NCBI GenBank assembly: GCA_050053595.1
Contig: JASFTK010000050.1
Span: 1 to 10,760, forward strand
Direction: 5' to 3'
DNA length: 10,760 nt
DNA from: GCA-2726865 sp050053595
GTDB lineage: Archaea > Thermoproteota > Bathyarchaeia > TCS64
The notes below the pieces were generated by a model. It worked only from the letters and a program-made list of their open reading frames with translations. It was not told the DNA's origin and ran no database searches. Below are positions 5,866-10,760 of the stretch, piece after piece; position 1 is the first letter of the stretch, and the number at the start of each line of letters is the position of its first letter. The position numbers were made by a program, and so were the translations under genes.

Positions 5866-6591
5866 TTGCGCATCGATGCGGTCATGCTGATCTCAGGGCT
5901 CAGCGAGGATGCCCTCACAAGGAGGAGGGAATCGCTCGCAGCCCTTACCTCCCCTGGAACAGAGCTGAGGCTGGTGCTCACGGAGGATGCACCCCCCTCG
6001 GTGGAGTCACAAGCTGAGATGGAGCTAGCCGCTCCGGGAATCCTGAGAAGGGCGGTGAAGAGTGAGGAGGAGGGGGCAGACGCCCTGATCATCTGGGGAG
6101 GCCACGACCCCTCCCTCAGAGCAGCCCGGGAGCTGGTCTCCATACCGGTGATCGGCCCGGGGATGGCCTCGATGTACATAGCTTCGACCCTAGCGGAGAG
6201 CTTCAGCCTCCTAGTGCAACTCCCCGGGGTGATCGGCATCGCCCACCGACAGGTCAGGGAACTGGGGCTCCAGGAGAGGTGTGCAGGCATATACCCGGTG
6301 GGACTCCCCGTCCTCGAACTGGGTAAACCCGAGAACTTCGATAAGGTCAGAGAGACAGCGATAACCTCGATAGAGGGAGGCAGCGCCGATGCCATCTGCT
6401 TCGGTTGCATGGCCCTCAACGATCACGCCCCCAAATTATCCACAACCCTCGCCCAGAGCCACCCTGAAGCCCTAGTCATCCACCCCGGATTGGCGGCCGT
6501 CAGACTCGCAGAACTACTGGTAGGGATGGACCTCTCCCACAGTAAACGTAGCTACCCCCATCCCCCCAAAGAGATCGGATCCCTCATCTGA
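5866..6591 (+). CDS. Asp/Glu/hydantoin racemase superfamily protein with a single catalytic-type cysteine
   Basis: A 241-residue cytosolic enzyme of the Asp/Glu racemase superfamily, closest in layout to the hydantoin racemase (HyuE) branch. The N-terminal half has ADALIIWGGHDPSLRAARE (residues 71-89), equivalent to the usual D-x-I-x-x-ACFGDPGL-x-x-x-RE. The C-terminal half has ADAICFGCMAL (174-184) with C181 in the second catalytic position. The first catalytic cysteine position is glycine (G79) here. Two-cysteine racemases need both residues. Arylmalonate decarboxylase of the same superfamily naturally has Gly at the first and Cys at the second position. A racemase call is therefore unsafe, and a decarboxylase or isomerase-like reaction is possible (inference). 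PVIGPGMASMYIAS (94-107) is the other conserved block. Codon third positions are unusually C/A-rich compared with the plus-strand genes at 2899-4795. Confidence 0.82.
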   Translation: MRIDAVMLISGLSEDALTRRRESLAALTSPGTELRLVLTEDAPPSVESQAEMELAAPGILRRAVKSEEEGADALIIWGGHDPSLRAARELVSIPVIGPGMASMYIASTLAESFSLLVQLPGVIGIAHRQVRELGLQERCAGIYPVGLPVLELGKPENFDKVRETAITSIEGGSADAICFGCMALNDHAPKLSTTLAQSHPEALVIHPGLAAVRLAELLVGMDLSHSKRSYPHPPKEIGSLI

Positions 6592-6665
6592 TCGCGCACA
6601 AAGGTTGAAGCCTTGACCCAAGAATGATAGAAGCTAAACCTACCACTTCACGCGCGTAAACCGGT

Positions 6666-7259
6666 TCAAAAATCCGGAGATTCTTTCCCAAGATATTCTG
6701 AAAACCGCTTTATGGTCTTCCTCAGGCTCCTGAAGCCCTCCTCGTCCGCTCTGATGCCATCCATAGTGTCCTTTGACCAGAAGGTGGCCCCTAAATTCGC
6801 TCCAAAGAACCCCCCACTCAAAGTCAGGACACCGTTAAGCGTGTAGAACGTCATGACCTGCTGGATTGCCAACTCCTGTCCCCCAACCCTATCTCCACCA
6901 ACAGCGATGGCGACCCCCGCCTTACCCCTCAGGGCATCCGGGTCGGAGGCCAAGAGTGCCCGGGTCCTGTCCATCAAGGCCTTCGTCTGAGCTGAGATGC
7001 CACCGTTGTAGACGGGAGAGGCCACAATAATGCCCTCAGCGTCCTTGAGCAGAGGATAGAGCCCCTGCACGTCGTCTTCGATGATGCATCCCTCTTTCTT
7101 TAAGCAGTAGTCGCAGTGCATGCAGAAACCGATGGTCTTACCCCTCACGGTGTAGAACACCGTATCAAAGCCTTTCTCCTCAAGCAGCTTCAGAGCCCAC
7201 TTTAGAACGTACTCGGTCGTCATCGCTCTAGGACTACCGCATATTCCCAGGATCATCAT
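6666..7259 (-). CDS. iron-sulfur flavoprotein (Isf-like), NADPH-dependent FMN reductase family
   Basis: A 197-residue flavodoxin-fold protein. ILGICGSPR at residues 3-11 is the phosphate-binding loop of FMN reductase-like flavoproteins. The compact cluster motif CMHCDYCLKKEGC gives Cys 46, 49, 52 and 58, the C-x2-C-x2-C-x5-C arrangement of the 4Fe-4S site in Isf of methanogens and relatives. SPVYNGGISAQTKALMDR (81-98) is the second flavin-binding and dimer region. It probably transfers electrons or detoxifies oxygen species in an anaerobe; the partner is unknown. Start ATG 7257-7259, with a second ATG immediately after it. A TATA-like TTTTTTAAT on the minus strand near 7291-7299 implies a near-leaderless message, and no Shine-Dalgarno motif is present. 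It converges on the racemase-superfamily gene with a 74-base gap. Confidence 0.9.
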   Translation of the reverse strand: MMILGICGSPRAMTTEYVLKWALKLLEEKGFDTVFYTVRGKTIGFCMHCDYCLKKEGCIIEDDVQGLYPLLKDAEGIIVASPVYNGGISAQTKALMDRTRALLASDPDALRGKAGVAIAVGGDRVGGQELAIQQVMTFYTLNGVLTLSGGFFGANLGATFWSKDTMDGIRADEEGFRSLRKTIKRFSEYLGKESPDF

Positions 7260-7287
7260 GGATCTACAGGATCAGGAACAGAAAAAA

Positions 7288-7300
7288 CCTATTAAAAAAG
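7288..7300 (-). promoter_or_regulatory. probable TATA promoter of the Isf-like gene
   Basis: On the minus strand this reads CTTTTTTAATAGG, centred about 35 bases before the ATG at 7259. Spacing again predicts a leader of roughly ten bases. Confidence 0.4.
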
Positions 7301-7455
7301 TCTCATCCTCATCACATACCAAACATCCATCATCTAGGTGTACTGAGCAAAACGCGCGAACACGCCTTAGACCTAAAAGACGGACGTGACCCAAGGGAAG
7401 CCTTCAACCGGCATATCACATAGGATAATGAAAAAATAGAAAACTCCCTGATTCT

Positions 7456-7599
7456 TCAGTCCCTCAGACAGGCTGGCAGATTACCATGGGACTTGTGGTT
7501 TCGCACACATTCGCAACACTTGCCCTTTCTGGAGCAGTCTGTGGATGTGCAGAGACAGGTCTCCAGATTCAATGCGACAGTCGGACACTCAACGCTCAT
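7456..7599 (-). CDS. 47-residue cysteine-rich protein, DUF6485-like
   Basis: A short gene read from ATG 7597-7599 to TGA 7456-7458. It has seven cysteines in 47 residues: C5, C15, C17, C22, C28, C29, C31 and also C44, so eight in all counting the C-terminal one. The pattern is ECP...NLETCLC...DCSRKGKCCECVRNH...GNLPAC. This closely follows what I recall of DUF6485, small prokaryotic proteins with the NCxCxxxxCxRKGxCCECLxxHxxxxxLPAC pattern. It is likely a metal-binding (zinc or iron-sulfur) mini-protein; the function is unknown. An AT-rich TATA word at 7627-7639 is correctly spaced for a near-leaderless message. No Shine-Dalgarno motif is present. It is easily missed because of its size. Confidence 0.8.
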   Translation of the reverse strand: MSVECPTVALNLETCLCTSTDCSRKGKCCECVRNHKSHGNLPACLRD

Positions 7600-7626
7600 A
7601 TTAACTCAACCCATCCCGCATCTGGA

Positions 7627-7639
7627 ATATAAATAATAT
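7627..7639 (-). promoter_or_regulatory. probable TATA promoter of the DUF6485-like gene
   Basis: ATATAAATAATAT, read on the minus strand as ATATTATTTATAT, lies 28-40 bases upstream of the ATG at 7599. It is one of the strongest TATA boxes in the window and supports that this short gene is real. Confidence 0.5.
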
Positions 7640-7664
7640 CCCAGAATTTACTGCCCTCAAGAGG

Positions 7665-8006
7665 CTATCCGTTCTGGTGGGGGATGAGACAGAGGAACTT
7701 CAACTCGCCACTACCGGTGTTCCTGAACTGATGGAGCTCTCCAGACGGTACGAAAATGACATCCCCACCCTGGAAATCCTCCATATCCTCGCCCCCTTGA
7801 ACGGCCCCTGAGCCCTCAAGTATGTACGCCTCATGCTCCCAAGGGTGGGTGTGCCTGGGGGTCGAGCCCCCCGCCTCGACGGTGAACTGCCTCATAGAGA
7901 AATTAGGAGCACCGGTCTCCTCGGTGATAAGCCACCGGATCTTCACCCCCTCCGCCGGAGCTGGGACATCCTCCTCCTCAACCGATGTATGATGAAACGC
8001 CTTCAT
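7665..8006 (-). CDS. single-domain cupin protein
   Basis: A 113-residue small beta-barrel protein with both cupin motifs. Motif 1 is GGSTPRHTHPWEHEAYILEG (residues 46-65), where H52, H54 and E59 are the expected metal ligands. Motif 2 is GDVIFVPSGELHQFRN (81-96), where H92 completes the set. The protein should bind a divalent metal. Cupins of this size include isomerases, dioxygenases and sensors, and nothing here selects among them. ATG 8004-8006 has GGAGGA at 8013-8018 at good spacing. The YbaK-like gene ends 42 bases upstream, so cotranscription from that gene is likely; a TATA-like CTTAAAT near 8032-8038 could also give an internal promoter. Confidence 0.88.
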   Translation of the reverse strand: MKAFHHTSVEEEDVPAPAEGVKIRWLITEETGAPNFSMRQFTVEAGGSTPRHTHPWEHEAYILEGSGAVQGGEDMEDFQGGDVIFVPSGELHQFRNTGSGELKFLCLIPHQNG

Positions 8007-8012
8007 GCCTAG

Positions 8013-8018
8013 TCCTCC
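8013..8018 (-). promoter_or_regulatory. Shine-Dalgarno motif of the cupin gene
   Basis: GGAGGA on the minus strand, six bases before ATG 8006. It fits translation of a second gene on a message shared with the YbaK-like gene. Confidence 0.5.
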
Positions 8019-8048
8019 CCAACCCTCCAGATTTAAGCTTAATGACCA

Positions 8049-8510
8049 TCAACCCCCCACATCAACATACCCAACACCCACGATCCGCTCCAGATCCCTC
8101 ACCTTCACCCGCATCACAGAGTGAGGGGTCCCCGCGGCAGCCCAGACCTCACCGAACCTGGTAAGAGATGAGTCGAGAAGCACTCTCACCCCCTCATCAT
8201 GGGGGAAAGGGGGCACGCCGCCTATGACATACCCCGTGTCCCTCCTGACAGCGTCGGCGTCAGCGATCTCAGCCTTGTTACCCAGAACCCCTGAGAGCTT
8301 ACCGGAGTCAACCCTCCTGTCCCCTGAGATCACCACGACGACGGGGTCCTCCCCTGTGAAGACGATGGACTTTGCGATCTGGGCCACCTCACACCCCAAC
8401 GCTTCGGCTGCCATCTTAGATGTCCGGGTCGAGGAGTCCAATGTCACCACCTCAACATCAAGTGCGTTCTCCTCAACGAAATTGCTGAGCCTCTCAGATC
8501 CCCCGGGCAT
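8049..8510 (-). CDS. YbaK/ProX-type aminoacyl-tRNA deacylase (trans-editing domain)
   Basis: A YbaK/EbsC-fold protein that in characterised relatives hydrolyses mischarged tRNA, such as Ala- or Cys-tRNA(Pro). Numbered from ATG 8510 (153 residues), the features are an N-terminal helix SERLSNFVEEN, STRTSKMAAEALGCEVAQIAKSIVF (27-51) with the conserved lysine of the AKS motif at 47, VVVISGDRRVD (56-66), and the GGVPPF loop near 96-101 typical of the family. A TTG at 8528 would add six residues. I prefer ATG 8510 because it aligns with the usual family N-terminus and because the TATA box at 8542-8550 would place transcription start near 8520, downstream of the TTG. Substrate specificity cannot be read from the sequence. 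Confidence 0.87.
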   Translation of the reverse strand: MPGGSERLSNFVEENALDVEVVTLDSSTRTSKMAAEALGCEVAQIAKSIVFTGEDPVVVVISGDRRVDSGKLSGVLGNKAEIADADAVRRDTGYVIGGVPPFPHDEGVRVLLDSSLTRFGEVWAAAGTPHSVMRVKVRDLERIVGVGYVDVGG

Positions 8511-8541
8511 ACCCACCACGACCCGCAAATAGGACTGGGGG

Positions 8542-8550
8542 TTTATATAA
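8542..8550 (-). promoter_or_regulatory. TATA promoter of the YbaK-like gene
   Basis: TTATATAAA on the minus strand is a near-ideal archaeal TATA box. Its distance decides between possible starts: initiation about 25 bases from its centre falls near 8520, just ahead of ATG 8510. It lies in the 51-base gap after the sugar kinase stop. Confidence 0.55.
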
Positions 8551-8561
8551 CGGATACGGTC

Positions 8562-9515
8562 TCAGCTCAGAGACTCCCACTCAGCCAGCAGTTCGTCGAG
8601 CTCACCGGTCACCGGGCCTCCCCGAGTCTCCTTCCTGGTCGCCTTGAATGCCCCCGCGGCACACCCCCTCCTGAGGGCCTCAAGATCACCGCTGCCCTCC
8701 ACTTTGCTCGCTGCGAAAGCCCCGATGAAGGCATCCCCGCAGCCAACTGTGTTGACGACCGTTCTCCCGAGGCGCTCAAGGGGGACGCCCTCAACAACAG
8801 CCTGCTCCCCCCCTCCACTGCAGAGGATGCAGCCCTCTTCGCCCCTCTTGATGATCGCTCTGAGCCCCGGGTTCCAGGCTCCGAGTATCTCCATTACCTC
8901 AGAAGGCTCACAGGTCCCGACTAGGTTCTCATACTCCAGATGGTTGAGGACAAAGTAGTCAACATTATCCAGTATATGAGAGAGGGCCTCGACCCCCAGT
9001 TCAGCGTAGACCCCGGGGTCCCAGATGACTTTAGCCCCTGATTCGGCGCAGAGTGAGGCGAGGGCTTCCGCTGTCTCAAGGGGGGGATCCATGATGACAG
9101 CCACCTTAGCCCCACGGATCAGCCTCAGTCTTGGCGGGTCTCTCAGTCTCTGCCTGGTGAGGACGAGGTTCGCCCCGAAGTAGGTGTGGATCTCGTTCCC
9201 ACCGTCGGCTGCGATGGTGATATAGGCCTGACCCGACTCCTCCCCCTCGACCCGCAGGACCCCGGTGTGGTCCACCCCCTCCTCACTGAGGATATCGAGC
9301 TGTCTCTCCCCGATCCCATCGTCGCCGAGAGCCCCGATGAAGGCAACCCTGTCCTCCCCCAGGAGCCTCGCCGCGGCTACTGCGACGTTGGCGGCGGTCC
9401 CCCCGGAGACCCTCTGGATCTCGTTGACGGGGACCTCCTCCCCGGTCCTGGGTAGCCTTTCCAGGAAGAGGTTGATGTCCCAGTTGATGGCACCGCAGCA
9501 GATGAGGTCGATCAA
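8562..9515 (-). CDS. PfkB-family sugar kinase (ribokinase-like)
   Basis: A 317-residue ribokinase-fold kinase. The first strand and substrate contacts are CCGAINWDI (residues 6-14), with N11 and D13. The glycine-rich sugar loop is SGGTAANVA (37-45), and GALGDDGIGE is at 61-70. The PfkB signature NTVGCGDAFIGAF is at 255-267, with D261 as the catalytic base; a cysteine replaces the more common alanine of GAGD. The start codon is TTG, which overlaps the stop of the upstream nucleoside hydrolase by 4 bases and is preceded by GGGGGAG at 9522-9528, so translation is probably coupled. Given that partner, the likely substrate is ribose released from nucleosides, producing ribose 5-phosphate. A nucleoside kinase role cannot be excluded, because archaeal PfkB members include nucleoside kinases. 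Confidence 0.9.
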   Translation of the reverse strand: MIDLICCGAINWDINLFLERLPRTGEEVPVNEIQRVSGGTAANVAVAAARLLGEDRVAFIGALGDDGIGERQLDILSEEGVDHTGVLRVEGEESGQAYITIAADGGNEIHTYFGANLVLTRQRLRDPPRLRLIRGAKVAVIMDPPLETAEALASLCAESGAKVIWDPGVYAELGVEALSHILDNVDYFVLNHLEYENLVGTCEPSEVMEILGAWNPGLRAIIKRGEEGCILCSGGGEQAVVEGVPLERLGRTVVNTVGCGDAFIGAFAASKVEGSGDLEALRRGCAAGAFKATRKETRGGPVTGELDELLAEWESLS

Positions 9516-10459
9516 CGCCCACTCCCCCTGGCCACCCTGTCGAAGAAGAGCCGGTGGAACCTCTCCCCGTCCACTGAGACGCAGACCTCGACACCCGTAT
9601 CCCCCCTCCCTGTCTGATGGTATCTCCGGCGGTCCACCACCGTCATCCCCCGGGTCAGCTCTCCCCGGGTCTCCACCTCGACCCTGACCCGCTCAGTCTT
9701 GACGAGGGTGGGGTTGATGAGGGTTGCTATCGCCAGGGGGTCATGGAGGCTGATCCCCCCGTACCTCTCGACGATGCCCCTGCAGAGGTCCGCGACGAGA
9801 GTTGCCCTCCTTGTCCCGAGGCCTTCGATCTCCTCATACCGCTCCCTCGACAGCCGGTTTGAGGGGTCGGTGGTCACATCCAGGCCGACGGCGGTCATCG
9901 GTATCCCTGAGTTGAAGACGATCTTGGCGGCTTCTGGGTCATGCCAGACATTGAACTCCGCTACGGGGGTCACGTTCCCGTGTCCATATCTTGTTAGGTT
10001 GTAGGCCCCGCCCATCATGACCAGACCCGCGACCCCCTCGACGATACCCGGGCTCTCCTGGATCGCCTCGGCGACGTTGGTGAGGGGGCCTATGGCGACC
10101 AGCGTCAGATCCTGACCCAGTTCGTCCGCTTTCTCCGTGATCAGTTCGACGGCGGTCCTATGGTCCAGGGAGCCTTTGGGGTCGGGTAGTCTGGTGGCGC
10201 CCAGACCTGTCTTTCCGTGGATGCTGGAGGCATCGCGGTTGCTCCTGCACAGGGGCTTCGAGGCCCCGGGGGCCACTGGGATCCCGTTGACCCCTATGAA
10301 CTCCAGGATCTTCAGTGCGTTCTCGCTCCCTTGTTGCAGGCTGACGTTCCCCGTTACGGTGGTGAGCCCGTGGACTTTGACCTCGGGGGAGGAGAAGGCC
10401 AGGAGGAGGGCGAGGGCGTCGTCGATCCCGGGGTCCGTGTCGATTATGATCTGTCTTAT
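9512..10459 (-). CDS. inosine/uridine-preferring nucleoside hydrolase, apparent AUA start
   Basis: Hydrolyses the N-glycosidic bond of ribonucleosides to give base and ribose. Numbered from the ATA codon at 10459, the calcium-binding motif DTDPGIDD is at residues 7-14, IHGKTGLG at 80-87, GPLTNVA at 124-130, MMGGAYN at 148-154, GNVTPVAEFNVWHDPEAA at 161-178 and HDPLA at 239-243. All are standard for the family, and the length of 315 fits. The family usually starts as M-x-x-I-I-I-DTDPG, exactly the place where ATA-AGA-CAG stands here. GGAGGT lies seven bases upstream, and there is no ATG, GTG or TTG between the TATA box and DTDPG. The open frame extends upstream to 10624, but that part would run across its own TATA box into the divergent gene and is not credible. 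CTG at 10474 is another possible start. Confidence 0.9.
   Translation of the reverse strand: MRQIIIDTDPGIDDALALLLAFSSPEVKVHGLTTVTGNVSLQQGSENALKILEFIGVNGIPVAPGASKPLCRSNRDASSIHGKTGLGATRLPDPKGSLDHRTAVELITEKADELGQDLTLVAIGPLTNVAEAIQESPGIVEGVAGLVMMGGAYNLTRYGHGNVTPVAEFNVWHDPEAAKIVFNSGIPMTAVGLDVTTDPSNRLSRERYEEIEGLGTRRATLVADLCRGIVERYGGISLHDPLAIATLINPTLVKTERVRVEVETRGELTRGMTVVDRRRYHQTGRGDTGVEVCVSVDGERFHRLFFDRVARGSGR
9522..9529 (-). promoter_or_regulatory. Shine-Dalgarno motif of the sugar kinase gene
   Basis: AGGGGGAG on the minus strand, six bases before TTG 9515 and inside the last codons of the nucleoside hydrolase. It supports the TTG start and internal initiation in an operon. Confidence 0.55.
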
Positions 10460-10466
10460 CCGGTGA

Positions 10467-10472
10467 ACCTCC
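10467..10472 (-). promoter_or_regulatory. Shine-Dalgarno motif in front of an ATA codon
   Basis: GGAGGT on the minus strand, seven bases before ATA 10459. It is the best ribosome-binding site in the window and has no conventional start codon at its proper distance, so it decides for initiation at ATA or for a base error in the assembly. Confidence 0.6.
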
Positions 10473-10497
10473 AGATATCTTTGATGTTGTGACCCTT

Positions 10498-10512
10498 GGA
10501 TAAATAAATTTG
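10498..10512 (-). promoter_or_regulatory. TATA promoter of the nucleoside hydrolase-kinase operon
   Basis: The minus strand reads CAAATTTATTTATCC. Initiation about 25 bases downstream, near 10480, would give a leader of about 20 bases that contains the GGAGGT. This is longer than the leaders of the first genes elsewhere in the window. Confidence 0.45.
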
Positions 10513-10547
10513 TAGAGCCTGGTATGTTCCCTTTCTCCACGGGACAG

Positions 10548-10573
10548 GTGTTAAAGGGTTGGTGGAGGAGGGT
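10548..10573 (+). promoter_or_regulatory. promoter and ribosome-binding region of the PLP enzyme gene
   Basis: GTGTTAAAG (10548-10556) is a possible TATA box, and GGTGGAGGAGGG (10561-10572) is a strong purine-rich Shine-Dalgarno stretch seven bases before ATG 10580. The promoter and this gene are divergent from the nucleoside hydrolase operon. Confidence 0.4.
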
Positions 10574-10579
10574 ATATCC

Positions 10580-10760
10580 ATGCGGCTTTCGGATATTTAT
10601 GCTGCCCGCCGGCGTATGGGGCACCTCGTCAGGGAGACCCCCTTGGTCCGCTCTCCTTTCCTCAGTGGGCTCTGTGGGGGGGAGGTATGGCTAAAGCTTG
10701 AGAACCTGCAGATCAACGGTTCCTTCAAGGTCAGGGGGGCTCTCAGCAAGATTCTGGGGC
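10580..10760 (+). CDS. threonine/serine ammonia-lyase-like PLP enzyme (N-terminal part, cut by window edge)
   Basis: The first 60 residues of a fold-type II PLP enzyme. RETPLVRSPFLS (residues 18-29) and EVWLKLENLQINGSFKVRGA (35-54) match threonine dehydratase and serine racemase-type proteins, in which K50 of SFKxRGA carries the cofactor. In the family the enzyme deaminates threonine to 2-oxobutanoate or serine to pyruvate. INGSFK replaces the more frequent KTGSFK, which is a mild variation. The start is ATG 10580, supported by the Shine-Dalgarno stretch. The biosynthetic and catabolic types differ in C-terminal ACT domains, which are outside the window, so no gene symbol is assigned. Confidence 0.88.
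   Translation, partial: MRLSDIYAARRRMGHLVRETPLVRSPFLSGLCGGEVWLKLENLQINGSFKVRGALSKILG

Noticed and set aside
9186..9862. Long open frames on the plus strand opposite the kinase and hydrolase genes
   Set aside because: They are proline-, arginine- and serine-rich mirror readings of well-identified minus-strand genes and have no motif or start signal of their own.
10460..10624. N-terminal extension of the nucleoside hydrolase to an ATG at 10624
   Set aside because: It would run across the TATA box and ribosome-binding site of the operon and 45 bases into the divergent PLP-enzyme gene. The extra residues look like translated spacer, and nucleoside hydrolases do not have such an extension.
1..10760. 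CRISPR array, insertion sequence, prophage or defence genes
   Set aside because: I found no regularly spaced repeats, transposase or integrase motifs, terminal inverted repeats or known defence proteins. Apart from the orphan T-arm-like motif there is no sign of mobile DNA.

Overview
The window looks like a chromosomal segment of an archaeon. Supporting signs are TATA-type promoters about 25-35 bases upstream of genes, very short or absent leaders on first genes, Shine-Dalgarno motifs mainly on genes with a leader or inside operons, a YchF-type GTPase with an NKxD motif and a TGS domain, an iron-sulfur flavoprotein of the Isf type, and heavy use of TTG as start codon. A TACK-type lineage such as Bathyarchaeia is my guess from overall style, not something proven here. 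I see no phage, transposon, CRISPR array or plasmid gene.

Layout. Bases 1-110 hold the tail of an unknown gene, followed by tRNA-Gly(UCC). A YchF GTPase (456-1670) converges on an isoprenylcysteine-methyltransferase-like membrane protein (1663-2295, minus), and the two overlap by 8 bases. A small DUF2061 membrane protein (2488-2751) follows, then an unrecognised 247-residue protein (2899-3642) and a divergent member of the isocitrate/isopropylmalate dehydrogenase family (3737-4795), then tRNA-Leu(UAG). A 430-base gene-poor stretch follows. After it come a membrane-anchored small protein (5385-5765) and an Asp/Glu-racemase-superfamily enzyme with only one of the two catalytic cysteines (5866-6591). 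On the minus strand lie an Isf-like flavoprotein (6666-7259), a 47-residue cysteine-rich DUF6485-like protein (7456-7599), a cupin (7665-8006), a YbaK/ProX-type tRNA deacylase (8049-8510), and an operon of nucleoside hydrolase (9512-10459) and PfkB sugar kinase (8562-9515). The start of a threonine-dehydratase-like PLP enzyme runs off the right edge (10580-10760).

How genes work together. The clearest pathway unit is the hydrolase-kinase pair, which overlaps by 4 bases: nucleoside is cleaved to base plus ribose, and ribose is then probably phosphorylated to feed central metabolism. The other genes look like single transcription units or short pairs.

Most notable points. The nucleoside hydrolase has an excellent Shine-Dalgarno motif in front of an AUA codon exactly where the family begins, with no ATG, GTG or TTG available. 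The dehydrogenase-family protein keeps its fold motifs but has replaced the catalytic Tyr and Lys and one metal-binding Asp. The racemase-family protein has the Gly/Cys arrangement of arylmalonate decarboxylase. The plus strand changes from G/T-rich to C/A-rich between about 5100 and 5400, independent of gene orientation.
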